NCBI GenBank assembly: GCA_963575645.1
Contig: OY754468.1
Span: 25,196,465-25,260,464, forward strand
DNA length: 64,000 nucleotides
Origin: Xanthostigma xanthostigma
Taxonomy: Eukaryota > Arthropoda > Insecta > Raphidioptera > Raphidiidae
Direction: 5' to 3'
Positions 42,032 to 53,209 of this stretch are shown piece after piece. Numbering within the stretch: position 1 is the first letter of the stretch; every line of letters begins with the position of its first letter. Under the pieces are notes generated by a model. The model was not told where the DNA came from, did not search any database, and was given only the letters and a program-made list of their open reading frames with translations. Position numbers and translations under genes: made by a program.

Positions 42032-42757
42032 GGACACTTTGTATATATACGACTTTGTACAGCCGATAGATTCCTTCCTCGGAATGAACTATAACAACAG
42101 AATTCACTAAGACAACTTTTGCAGTAAAGTTTGCTGACTCCAAGACGGCAATATCAGCGTCCGTTATGTGTTACGGACAACTGACTGACTCCTCCAAATA
42201 GTCCAGCTCTTTTAGAAATATACAGGGTGTATTTATATTTTGTATCTCAATCTGTATTTTAAACATGACATGCGTATGCAGAGCCAGTTCTAGCGGCCTC
42301 TTATTTTCTTTTTTTCTTTAGATTCCTTTAACCTACAATTAATTTTGTTTTATATACTTATTTACTTAACTCCAATGCAAATCTAGAAAAAATTACAAGA
42401 ATACGTTTGTTATAAAAAAATTAAAAACCGTCTTACGGCTTGAGAATAGCCGAGCGTGTATAGCAATGTCGATGTTGCAATAAAATTATAGTTCCTTTTT
42501 TGGTGTAAGTAACTGTAAAAGTCGCGTCAGCAATTACAGCAAACGAGCTTGAGACTAGTTTCTATCTAATTATATTTAGTGCATGCGCGATGAAAATGTC
42601 AGCGACAAATCCATGATTGAACAAACCTATAAAATATTATTATTATTACTTATTATTGTTTTTTTGTACGTTTTAATAGACATATATTTTTTTCTACATC
42701 CCACTTGTAGAGAAGTTCCCAAATATTTATTTATTATGTACAAAAATTAAAAAAAAA
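42032..42757. other. Spacer with mariner-like termini
   Basis: 'atacagggtgtatttata' at 42224 resembles a mariner-type terminus. 'cgtccgttatgtgttacgga' at 42159 is a short palindromic word. No gene. Confidence 0.35.
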
Positions 42758-44237
42758 TTGGTTGTCTGTAAAGTCGGTTTACGGACGATAGTTTTACGTG
42801 ATAACGTATTCCGCTCGAATATCATATTTAATAATACATAACCTAAATTTTTGTAGCTGTCAAACTATATTTTTACCGACTAATAATTTGATCAACCAAA
42901 GCAAAATACATATTTTTAAGCAATTATAAAAGACATTTAAAAGCATGTATATATATATTATATATTTGTTAACAAACCGTATAATTTATCTGCTGTTATA
43001 AAATGCAGATCCATTATCGTGCGTTCAGTTATACTTTGGCTTGGATGAATCGGTAATAATTATATGACACAAAAAATATCCGTGCAAAAACGAACAAATA
43101 ACGATGTACTATCTGAAAAATTGCTTTAAAAATTCGATAATTTATGACACTTTTATTAGATATCTTGATTTTAAGTCTTAATTTCCACGGTTTATAAAAC
43201 AAAGGCCATTTGTCAGATGTAGCTTTCGCTGGAACAGCCGAAAAAAATGTTGAACGCACACTACTCTCTGACGTCACGCGAGAAGAGTGAGAAATGCGTA
43301 CAAGCCGACGCTTTGGCCGATCGTGCTTCTCTATCGCTTATACTGCGCTCTCGCTTGCACGCACAGGGTCAGGCGGAACGTTACGAACGTTACACTTTTT
43401 CGTGCGTGCAGCTGGTGATTCATCAATTTATAAGACGTTATCACGTCAAAAAAACAAAGGTTTAATCGACAGGTACCTATAAAAGACGTGGCATTTTGTT
43501 TTCATTTACCTATTGTGTATAGCGGTCACTCATTTCGTTGACATTTTGGGCCATCCCCGATGGTAAGGCGTGGTTTGAGTTAACGTATTACAATTGATAA
43601 TAAAACTATACGATACTTCAGACTTATTAGTTTTGTTCCTACAACTTTGTAACTGCGTATTTACAGTTAAACTTCGTCAATTGGAATGATGGATGATTTC
43701 CAAAACTTTATGTTTGATGTATTGTGCTATCGAAACGAGTCTAAGGATGAATTCTAACTTCACTAATGTTTTAAATTCTGTGTATTATCTCATTTGCAAA
43801 AATCAAAAATAAATACAAAAATTTAATTTACTTAGTACTGCGTATAACGGAAAAAATAAATAAAAACACTAATTAGAATTTAGCTATGGTGTAAGGATAG
43901 AATAATTAATTTGTTAAAATATTTTTTCCATGAATATTTGAAAAGTACAAACATCTTTATATCTATCAGTTTGGCCGTTATTTGGACATTTTGACGTGAT
44001 AGCGTCTTATAAATTGATGAAACACCGGCTGCACGCACGAAAAAGTGTCACGTTCCGCCTGAGCCTGAGCGTGCAAGCGAGAGCGAGGTATAAGCGATAG
44101 AGAGGCACGATCGGCCCAAGCGTCGGCTTGTACGCATTTCTCTCTCTTCTCGCGTGACGTCAGAGAGTTCATCAATGTTTCTTTATGACGTTATCACGTA
44201 AAACTATCGTCCGTAAACCGACTTTACAGACAACCAA
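42758..44237. mobile_element. 1.48-kb element with nested inverted repeats
   Basis: The outer inverted repeats (42758-42806 and 44188-44237; TTGGTTGTCTGTAAAGTCGG to GTGATAACGT) are essentially identical over 50 bp. Inside, 43257-43455 and 43980-44170 form a second pair: TCTGACGTCACGCGAGAAGA, CAAGCCGACGC.TTGG.CCGATC, and TTTATAAGACG.TATCACGTC. The inner arms are CpG-rich and contain the AAAAAGTGTAACG and GTGCAGC words seen near 5900 and 54480. A/T-runs flank both ends, hiding the target duplication. No transposase; the frames at 43247-43465 and 43978-44175 are mirror translations. Confidence 0.75.
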
Positions 44238-44308
44238 TTTTTTTAATTTTTTATATTTAGAAGATCACAACTTCTAATCCAGAAAATAAAAAAAAAATAG
44301 GTAAAAAA

Positions 44309-44615
44309 ACTTAGTTTAATGCTGTTATTGTACAATCAATAATGCACTAAAAACTAGAAAATAAATATGAGTCACCGCATAGGGGGCTTTGATCAAACAA
44401 AAATAAAATCGTGGGGGCATTTAGTAGATAACTTTCCTTTGTATGAGATTGTAAATCATAATTAGCTTTCAACTGTCTTCGTCGACCATAATTATAAATG
44501 CCCCCCACGATTTTATTTTAGTTTAATCAAAGCCCACTATGGTGACTTATATTTATTTTCTAGTTTTTAGTACATTATCGATTGTATAATAAAAGCGTTT
44601 AACTTAAAAGTTTCT
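44309..44615. repeat. Fold-back element with ~120-bp arms
   Basis: Arms 44309-44432 and 44493-44615 are inverted copies ('aaaactagaaaataaatat', 'agtcacc', 'gggctttgat.aaac', 'aataaaatcgtggggg') with a 60-bp loop. A MITE-like hairpin; no target duplication recognised. Confidence 0.7.
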
Positions 44616-44654
44616 GTATCTATTTTTATTTTTAAGTTTTTAGTGTGCTTTTTT

Positions 44655-44955
44655 AAAAGTGCGTTTTTCAACCGGACATAACCCGGAACGGTCAGTTAGT
44701 TACTATAATATTTTAGTGTCACCGGAACTATATACTATATATATGTATAAAAAATATATAAAATTTCAACTCAATCAGATACGGGACGTAGTTGAAAAAG
44801 CTGTCACATGCTTTATTAAAAATGCGATTTGCAACCGGATGAGATCCGGAACGGTTAGTTGGTTATTATAATATTGTATTGTCACCGGAACTACATACCT
44901 ATGCAAAATTTCAACTCAATAGGATGACGGGAAGTAGTTGAAGAAACTGTTCCAA
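44655..44955 (+). repeat. Two-copy direct repeat, ~163-bp period
   Basis: Unit 1 from about 44661 and unit 2 from about 44824 share 'ccggaacggt.agtt.gtta', 'ataatattttagtgtcaccg' (variants), 'aaatttcaactcaat' and 'agtagttgaa'. Diverged; no coding. Confidence 0.65.
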
Positions 44956-45270
44956 GATTTGAAACAAAAAAAGAAATATATGGAATCCAGCTAAATAAAA
45001 GCTTAAAACGAAAGTGTGTGCTTGATGCGGAATTACTTGACATCGATATTTTAAAATCTGTCGATTTCGGATTTTTAAGTTGGATTTTTACGGCAACTTA
45101 TTTCCAACGACACTCAAGAAATATCTAAATCCACGACACAGGGGCACCCCGATATCCATAAATCTTCAGTTATTTTCACTATAGTCTTTCTCATCAACAG
45201 ATATGGTTATCACGTGAACAGCAAATGCTTTGTTGTTGTCTGGCTATAGTCGGATTGGATGTTCTACTGT

Positions 45271-45880
45271 CAGGCCCCTCTTTCCCACTGAGAAATCTGG
45301 GCACGTGCCCAGGGCCCCACAATCGATACGGACCCCCTAGTTCCTGTCAAATCACCAAACAATAACCGATATTTAGTACCGAAAAACATATTTATTTCGA
45401 AAAAGTCAAACGATAATGACTGACTACAATACCTGTTTGCTTATTAGCTTTTGCATGCGCGAAGCTACTCTACTCTCGCCCGAAAATAAGGCTTTCCGAT
45501 TTCAGCATGTTTAGGTGAATTTAAGTATATAAAAATACAATTTGAGTGCAATGCTTCAAGAGAGATTAACCAGTTTGTCGCTGGTTTCCATAGAATGTGA
45601 TATGCTCAAAAACATAGATTTTGAAGAAGTGATTAAAGATTTTGCCCATCTCAAATCTAGAAGGGTACCTCTTCAATCAACAGAGATTTTTAAGCATTAA
45701 CCTATGAACGCTAAAAAGTTACTTTTGTGGATTATATTATTATCTACTCATTTAATGTGACTATAAAGAAATAAAAATAAATCTGGAACCCTGCTTATCT
45801 ACTTTCTTTGTCTATTCTATCAAAATAGTGCTCATTATCCTAATGTGCCTTGGGCCTCCAATAGGTTAAAGACGACCCTG
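45271..45880 (+). mobile_element. Deleted hAT element with dimerisation domain remnant
   Basis: Inverted ends CAGGCCCCTCTTTCCCAC and, inverse, CAGGGTCGTCTTTAACC fit hAT termini. TCTACTGT (45263-45270) and TCTACTGC (45881-45888) match in 7 of 8 positions. Inside is a 49-codon piece of the transposase C-terminus (45551-45700). The middle of the transposase is gone. 610 bp. Confidence 0.78.
45551..45700 (+). pseudogene. hAT transposase C-terminal dimerisation segment
   Basis: Translation MLQERLTSLSLVSIECDMLK then NIDFEEVIKDFAHLKSRRV and a stop 9 residues later. hAT dimerisation regions of the ZMYM1-like group read RL..LS..SIE.E....DF...I..FA..K.R. Frames upstream are closed. Being only the last ~50 residues, it has no catalytic role. 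Confidence 0.72.
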
Positions 45881-45888
45881 TCTACTGC

Positions 45889-47244
45889 GATAAGTTTCAA
45901 GCGACCAATCAATTTTAAATTACAGTAACCTTACTGTAATGAAACAAAAACGTGTTCGATCATTCGAATGTTTAGGTGGTGTTATAATGGTTTGAATTTT
46001 GTTGAAATATAGCAGTTACATGGAGCAAGTTATTGCTAACACATAATGCATATATAGATTGCGGAAACTATTAGCAGATAAAATAGTTTCGGAAGTTATG
46101 GAAATCAATAATCGATTCAGCAGATATCGTCACTGGGGCTTCGCGTTATGACGGCTGGAATGAGTTTGGAATAAGGGACATTTTTAGTTTCAGTATATTT
46201 TTGTTGGAATGACGAGCGAAGTCTAAACACTGTATCAAAAAAAAAAAACAAGCCATTTGTTAGGCATAATTAAATAAGACTGTTCAAAATCAATTTAACG
46301 TAAGTTTCAGTTTAATTTCATCCTCACTTCAAAGATGAAGTGTTTTCTTATTCTAAGCCCTGGACCGTATTTGTCGTACTACAGTTACTGTATTACTGTA
46401 TATGTCTGCATGCATCTGTTTTTACTAATGTTGAAATACCGACGTTTTTGTCACATTTTGAACGTAGCCCTGGTGTTGTGAGTTACGTAACAATCTTTCT
46501 CTCACTCCTTTATCTTACTATAAAAAGTTTGATTAAAGATTGGTACACATACATTTTAAAATCGAAACGAACAATATTTTCAAAATCACAACGCCATTTT
46601 ACACCTTTAATAATATCAGTGTTTATTTATATAGAAATAATAAAAATTTAGTCTTATCAGTTCAGGAATAAAAATAAGAAATGCAATTTTAATGAAACGA
46701 TTGCATAATATAGTTAAAAAATATTATTAAAATGATGTGTATTTTTTCTAATCTAGGTCTCTTTGAACGAGATCATTTTTGAATTTTTGATCTATTGATT
46801 TTGATTATAAATATATAGTATTATCTATATATATTTTTTATTTTCCGCAACACTGCTGCTATCAGTGTATTTAATAAAGTAACCGAAGTATTAAATACTA
46901 TAGAGTGTTTGTAAGGTAACTCTGGTGGCAACGACAGTATAAATTATGAAGCTCGATTGCAGCACTCATAACATTGTTCCGAGCTTTTTTGACATTTAAA
47001 GTGAATCTAAACAACAGATTTTGATTTTATAAAGTATTGACCAGGCTATACTGTATATAATTTCGTTTTTTGCGGGTTTTCCAGGGTATTTTTTAAATGA
47101 TTGGATGGAAAGTGCAGCTTTATTGGATCAAATAAATCTTGTACTTTTGATATTTTTTTATATATATCTAACGTTTCGGTATTTTTTAAAATGTCTAGAC
47201 TGAAAAAAAAGTAATTTTTAATCGCGCTACTATTTTGGTAAAAC
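45889..47244. other. Spacer with an unidentified hydrophobic frame
   Basis: A 103-codon plus-strand frame at 46340-46651 encodes two hydrophobic stretches but shows no homology I recognise; the AT-rich composition can produce this by chance. Nothing else. Confidence 0.3.
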
Positions 47245-47247
47245 TAA

Positions 47248-47441
47248 TAGTACTAACAGACGGTCGAACTTGGTTCGAAGCGGACAGCGGATCTGGTCCG
47301 CTCCGTACCAAATCTGTTCGTCTGTACAGTAGTCTGCGTGTCCGCCCGGTTCGATGGGAACAGATTCGGTCGTCTGTTGCAAGATCCGCCGTACCATGTC
47401 CGTTGTCGGACCGGACCAAGTTCGACCGTGTGTTAGCACTA
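47248..47441. mobile_element. Short MITE with TAA flanks
   Basis: Inverted ends TAGTACTAACAGACGGTCGA and TAGTGCTAACACACGGTCGA extend over ~28 bp to AACTTGGT. TAA flanks both sides (47245-47247; 47442-47444), the PIF/Harbinger TWA pattern. 194 bp, GC-richer than its surroundings, with GGTCCG/CGGACC words inside. Overlapping frames on both strands are shadows. Confidence 0.65.
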
Positions 47442-47444
47442 TAA

Positions 47445-47980
47445 GCTTGGTACTAATGCAAACGAAGTCAAAGATCGGTTCATATGTAGATTTCTGAATG
47501 GAAAAATAAATATATAGTTATTAATTTTTGATATAATTAGTTTACAAACAGGCATAAACCTAAAATGTAGGTCATATACAGGGTGTTCACGCGAGGAACA
47601 AAGGCAAGTTATTTTCGAAATTGTTGATGACTAAATGAAGACTGTTGTATTTTTCTAATAGTGGTTAACATAGGTATAGGTATTTTGCTTTAAAAATGAT
47701 GCTTGCGGATTAGTAATATGACGATATTGAATTATATTCAATGATTTTTTTTATTAGAGTACCTAAGCTCTTTTTTCGAAATGTCAAAAATAAACACTTT
47801 ATATTTACAAACATTGAACGGGCTAAATTCATTGGGACTCCCAATTTATTTTACGAACACAGTATTTTCCGCATATTTTATGAAAATACAAAACATATTT
47901 TGTATAATCTAAAAATTGAAATAATCCACGAACACATTCAAATAAGAATTCGCCTGTATTTACTCATTTAGTTTGTGAAC
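47445..47980. other. Spacer, mariner-like terminus
   Basis: 'atatacagggtgttcacgcg' at 47575 resembles a mariner-type end; no partner end identified. Confidence 0.35.
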
Positions 47981-48186
47981 CATAGAGAAATTATAATAGA
48001 GTACGCGAGAGAGCAGTGAAAGTGTCTGCAATTAAGAGAGAGAGAACAGTTTCTTATCTCCATGATAACTAATGATGCAAAACAATGCTGATTTGAGTAA
48101 ACAAATTTCCGGTTTTTTGCAGCGTTCTCTCTCTTAACTGAGGACACTTTCACTTATGGCGCACTCTAGTTATTTATGTCTCTATG
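47981..48186. mobile_element. hAT MITE, second copy
   Basis: Ends CATAGAGAAATTATAATAGA and inverse CATAGAGACATAAATAACTA, same family as 41481-41792 but 206 bp and without a clear target duplication. Subterminal AGAGAGAGA tracts and 'acactttcacttatgg' are conserved. Confidence 0.72.
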
Positions 48187-48268
48187 GTGCGACCTGATCT
48201 TAACTGATATTGTGTTGTGAGTTGTGACCTTTCTACATTTTACGTAATGTCAAATTACTTGTTTTATC

Positions 48269-48329
48269 GTGAAAAATAAAAATATATTTCGTTTGTATCA
48301 CACAAACGAAATATATTTTTATTTTTCAC
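48269..48329. repeat. Perfect 28-bp-arm hairpin
   Basis: 48269-48296 and 48302-48329 are exact inverted copies (core AAAATATATTTCGTTTGT) with a 5-nt loop ATCAC. No surrounding repeat or coding region accounts for it. Confidence 0.9.
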
Positions 48330-48779
48330 AGTTTGGTCGGTATTCTTAGCAAAATAATCGTATTTTATAAAATTGTAGATTAATTATTATAACTTCGGGA
48401 CGTTTGATATGCCTAATTTATTCAGTCACTGTAGAAACATACTGTTTTGCGGTGACTAATTTTAAATACGTGTATTATACTTTTGCGTGAAATATATTGT
48501 TACGTGAAAACTTTTTTGTGATTCGCTGATAGTGCATACATAGTAATTAAAACAGTTCTTTAAAAATAAGTTTACTTTTATATAGGGTTTCAGATCAGTA
48601 CAGTAAAAAAAAAAATATTGAGCAGAAAAGTCCTTATAACATGCTCCCGATTACTTTTCAGTGCAAGTAATCTGAGAATATAATTACTTTTATTAATAAT
48701 AATTTCCATGATAATATAACTAAAAGATATGCTCACACGAAGGTAATACTCTGTCTAGCTTCTGACGTCACCCAGAAAC
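48330..48779. other. Spacer, no gene seen
   Basis: AT-rich, no feature recognised. Confidence 0.35.
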
Positions 48780-49130
48780 AAAACACGACTGTTGCTTAAA
48801 CCTCTGAAGCCCGAAACTTGAAATTTGGACAGTTAGGTCCCTTTAATGACCTAAGTAAGTAGTAAGAAGGGATTTTTCGAAATTCAACCCCTAATGTGGT
48901 CAAAAAGGACAGTAGATTTTTTTGACAAAAAATCATATCTCGAAAATCGTTAAAATTGAGGGGTATTGAATTATGAATTCAACATACTTAATAATAACCA
49001 AATCCTTCTTCAATCGTTTTTTTAAGTTCAACCCCTGTGATCAAAAAATTATTTACAATTTTTTTGACAAAAGTTCATATTTCAAAAATCGTCAATATGA
49101 AAGGTATTGAGGAATTGAGAGGTACCTATT
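48780..49130 (+). repeat. Insect-type interspersed repeat
   Basis: 'ttgaaatttggacagttagg', 'gggatttttcgaaattcaac' then 'aaaaatcatatctcgaaaat' with a diverged second run ('gacaaaagttcatatttcaa'). Two roughly 150-bp sub-units in tandem. Family not named. Confidence 0.5.
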
Positions 49131-50325
49131 GTAATATACTGAGGTGACGCCATTGCGCAAAATAAATAGATACTAATACGTGCCACCAGTGAACATATCT
49201 TTTAATTTTTTAGACTTAAAAATGCAATTCAAAATTTTATCGACATAATTTCTTTATAATAAATTGGTTAATAATTTAGTTATTCCTTTTATATAATCAG
49301 TATTCAGTATAAATTGCTATCTAAATATTTAATTTGTTATCATTTTTATGAATACGCAACGTTTGAAAACACATTTTGAATACGTACAATTCTGCTAATA
49401 TTAAAGTTTGTTAATGAAATCGACAATTACTAATTACATGAAGTGATTTTAACAGATTAAATTTATGCTCGAGTCACATGTTTTAGTATGAACGTTATTG
49501 CATGCATTTTATGTAACAACTTTATGGTTTTGTGAATTAAAGTGATAATTTGAATATTGCCAAACTTTATTGTTAATAACTACAAAATTAAACGTTATAT
49601 TTTGAGTGACGTGCTTTTTAAACATAAAACTGAAATATTGAAAATCTTAAAACTAATATAATTCGTGATGAGATGGAATCATTGCAGAACTTAGGGTAAG
49701 TGTTCCCGTATTTTTGAAATCATTGTCATAACTAGAGTTGAGATGAAACTTGTGTAAACTTAAATTTAATGACTCATTTGTCACACATCCCGATGTCTGT
49801 CGTTCGGATAAAGATGTATCAGGCAGATAACTTTTAATTCGTTTTCTTCATTGAGATCTTTGGTTACCTATTCGAAGGCCTTAAGTATTCATCAGATATC
49901 TATGAATGATTTCTTGTGCGTTTCTAGTAATTTTTGTGTTCAATTTTACCAACACCTTGCCAGTTCATTAAAACGTCATATGCTTCAATATAGTTACCAT
50001 AAAGATCAAACCAAAGGGGATATAAAGTAACCGTAAGATAACGTTAAAAGAGATTATACGAGCTTCAGCGCTATCTGTTTGGGGCCTTGTATAGGAAGAG
50101 CCATAGAAGAGAGGGAATCAAATTATTATGTTTTGTAATTAGGTACATTGCAGAATATATGTACTGATCTCTTCTGTTTGACGTCTCCATTGTACCGAAT
50201 CATTTTTTTCGCTTTTTCATTCAAAAACTGCTTCAAATATGTATAAGCAAACTGACGGCGCACATCAGAGAGGATCACTGACCAGTATTAATGATTCATG
50301 CTCGCTAGCATTGCATGCGGCTACT
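49131..50325. other. Spacer, no gene seen
   Basis: AT-rich; no domain or repeat recognised. Confidence 0.35.
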
Positions 50326-50398
50326 AGGACAAACTAGTTCAGCCTAGGCCAAACTGGTTTGTAGAACTAGTTTGGCCTAGGCCAAACTAGTTTGTCCT
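50326..50398. repeat. 73-bp near-perfect hairpin
   Basis: Two 35-nt arms (AGGACAAACTAGTT..GCCTAG and its inverse) around GTA, with 4 differences between arms. Internally GCCTAGGC and AACTAGTTT are themselves palindromes. Confidence 0.75.
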
Positions 50399-51428
50399 GA
50401 AATCGGGTTTGGCCGGTAACATATACAACACTCTTTGGGCCAAACACTTCGCTAATCATAGACTCACTTCATGGCAGTTTCTTTCGTTTTTCTGAAGACA
50501 AAAATCCCAAGCCAAATACTCCGAAGAAATATTTTTCTCTTTGTTTGGCTCCAGTTGGATTTTGATAACTTTAATCGTAGGTACATTAAACCGAAAATAA
50601 CGTTCCGAAATGCTATAGGCGCATACCCTCGGTTGAGAATCACTGAAATAAAGTACAAACAAAATTCGTAGATACATAGAAAACTTATTTTATAATATAA
50701 TGTCTCATTTTAATTACAAACTTTTGCGCGCTCGTAGGGTGCGGGACACAGACAGTAACAACAAATAGGTTACATGAGCTGGAGATGTCTGAGATATTTC
50801 TGGAGTCTTTCCCGCTTCGTTCTTCTTTTCTCATTTTCATAAAATGTTTATAGTCCTGTAGTTATTTATGGCCTTCAGTGACTGCCCGCTCGTTGATCTA
50901 GTATCGGCAATTTTTGTTAAACAGTAAAATTCTTACATATATGGTTAGGATTAGAAAATATATGAGGATTTTTATTAATTTTGAGCATTAGTAGTGTTAC
51001 ACAAGAAAAACTTGCGACAAGCTTTTAGGTATATCATATAAATTGTATAATGTAATAAACGGTAGGGTTTGATTTAATGTTAAAGTTTATTTTCTTCTTT
51101 TCAGAGCATTTAAGGTAGTACTTTCGGTTAGAGAGTTACAGTTCAGAATTAAATGAAACTTGGCATATTTGTAAATTTGAATAAGATAATAAACCACCTA
51201 AAATGTCAAAAAGCTATAGAAACCAACAAAAAGTAATTAATATTAAACGTATCACAGATTTTATTAAATTGCACAAAAAATACCGTTCAGATTTCAATGA
51301 ATTTTGGATCAACAGAAAGAAAAAAAACTTTTAAAGCATAATGATATTTTAAAAATTGAGGTTCAGAGCATATGTTAAGAGTAATTAGCAAAAATGAACT
51401 TTTTATCTCGTTATTTATTATATTATGT
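50399..51428. other. Spacer, no gene seen
   Basis: Frames at 50456-50677 overlap on both strands; none shows a domain. Confidence 0.35.
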
Positions 51429-51434
51429 GGCAAC

Positions 51435-52056
51435 TACGGAAGCCGGGTTGGCTCATTGGTGACTAGTGGAGTAGTGGCACCGCACACGGCCACTTCCAAC
51501 ATGTCCGTGTGCGGGATAAATGCAGATTTCTGCCTTATCCGTGTGCGGGATATATGCAGATTTCTACCTTATCCTGGAACGGTAATCGAGCTATCTCTGT
51601 CTTTTAACTGTTAAATTATGTGAGCAGCGTTACTTTTTGCATTGAGGTTAGGCGTAGCTGAAGTTTTGTTTATAGTGAAATAAAGTAATAAAGAATTTCA
51701 AAGTAAACATTAGAAATGAGTTTATTGTTCATCACAGGTAATTTTACGGTAACATTTTCATTTTTAATTTTAACGAAACTCATTTCTAATGTTTACTTTG
51801 AAATTCTTTATTACTTTATTTCACTATAAACAAAACTTCAGCTATGCCTAACCTCAATGCAAAAAGTAACGCTGCTCACAGAATTTGACAGTTAAAAGAC
51901 AGAGATAGCTAGATTACCGTTCCAGGATAAGGTAGAAATCTGCATTTATCCCGCACACGGACACATGTTAACGCGTGCACGCGTTAACATGTTGGAAGTG
52001 GCCGTGTGCGGTGCCACTACTCCACTAGTCACCAATGAGCCAACCCGGCTTCCGTA
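51435..52056. mobile_element. 622-bp long-inverted-repeat element with 6-bp target duplication
   Basis: Arms about 51435-51718 and 51778-52056 are nearly identical inverted copies starting TACGGAAGCCGGGTTGGCTC. GGCAAC is repeated at 51429-51434 and 52057-52062. The arms differ by two events: the left has a ~37-bp tandem duplication (GTGTGCGGGATA.ATGCAG twice, 51507-51575), and the right has an extra ~30-bp perfect palindrome at 51963-51992. A 60-bp loop joins the arms. No transposase. A 6-bp duplication is uncommon; superfamily not assigned. Confidence 0.85.
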
Positions 52057-52139
52057 GGCAACAGCTCGGACCTTTTAAAAACACACATATAAAACTTGTA
52101 ACTATAGCTTTATATGCAAATTCTAATATTTTGAGCGCA

Positions 52140-52325
52140 GCGCACTTTCATCCGGCCCGCGAAGCATTTTAGAAAATTTTAGAAAAATAGTAGCGGAAAT
52201 AGAATGTGAGGACCTTTTTTTCTGCAAATTTTTGGCCCGCGAAGAAGTTTTTGTCAGCCATCCGGCCCGCGGTCAAATTTTCATCACCTATGTGGCCCGC
52301 CGATCAAAAGATTTGCCCACCCCTG
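52140..52325 (-). mobile_element. hAT-like terminus
   Basis: Inverse of the right edge: CAGGGGTGGGCAAATCTTTT followed by GATCGGCGGGCC, the standard start of many hAT elements. GGCCCGC words recur at 52156, 52233, 52265 and 52295. The other end is not found. Confidence 0.6.
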
Positions 52326-52990
52326 TTCTATAGCAATGAGCAATTGATTCGTTTAACCAAAAAAGTGGAATTTTAAAATTTTTATCTGAAAACAGGATTA
52401 CAAACTGAGCGTCATATCCTTAACAGAAAAGGTCTGTTATATGAGTGAACATTTTCAAATATTTTTAAAATCAAATACGCACATAACATTTTCAGGAATC
52501 AGCGCGATTGATTTTAAAAACAGTTTTAAAAGTTGTTGAACGAATATATTGGCCAGTACTGTAAACGTGAATATAATCTCGTCCAGCTTTTATTGTAGCT
52601 AAAAATAGTCTCAAAGAAATCCGCTTTCTTTTAGAAATTTTCCTGGATTAGTGCTGTAAAAATTTTCTCGGTTTTCTTCAAATGCGCCATTAGGTTCTGA
52701 AATATGGTTAGTAATTATTTTCAAAATATGTGAATGAACACGAAAATAAAAGTCTACTAATTCAATGATATTTTCTCGTATTGTGTGCTGTTTTTCTTTT
52801 AATGTTTAATTTTAGAATGGTATTTTTCTGTCTAAACGACTGTTTTAATAGCTTTATTGTGATCTCTTGGAGTATGATTATTTATCCTGTAGATTGTTAT
52901 TAATTGTTAAACTTGAAAGTTGAAGTTATGTCTCTAGTACTCTCTTGTTGTTTATTCTTGCTTGCTATTTGCGAAGAGCAATACGACCCC
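52326..52990. other. Spacer, no gene seen
   Basis: AT-rich; no feature recognised apart from the hairpin that follows. Confidence 0.35.
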
Positions 52991-53087
52991 CCTCCCGCCC
53001 CAACAATCCCCCCACCAAACCTTAGGACAATGTGGGTAACAGGACATTATCCTAAAAGTTTGTTGGAGCATTTGTTGGGGCGGGAGG
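52991..53087. repeat. 97-nt hairpin with perfect 16-bp GC-rich ends
   Basis: CCTCCCGCCCCAACAA (52991-53006) and its exact inverse (53072-53087) enclose a second pairing, CTTAGGACAAT/ATTATCCTAA, around GTGGGTAAC. It overlaps a 59-codon frame from 52929 whose first residues (MSLVLSCCLFLLAICEE) resemble a signal peptide, but the proline-rich remainder is just hairpin sequence. Confidence 0.75.
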
Positions 53088-53209
53088 AAGTTTTTAATAG
53101 ATAATGAGCATGCACAGACCTTTTAAAAGTCCAAGCAGTCGTTAAATATTCATTGAAAAGGATTTTCAACAATTTTTTGCAGCGTAGGTATGGCATTATT
53201 GTTATTTTC

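Noticed and set aside
43247-44175. Paired frames rich in Ala/Arg inside 42758-44237
   Set aside because: Mirror translations of the inner inverted repeat.
46340-46651. 103-codon frame with hydrophobic stretches as a membrane protein
   Set aside because: AT-rich DNA readily encodes hydrophobic residues; no family match, no supporting context.
52904-53104. Secreted proline-rich peptide gene
   Set aside because: The apparent protein is mostly a 97-nt DNA hairpin; kept only as a finding to be checked.
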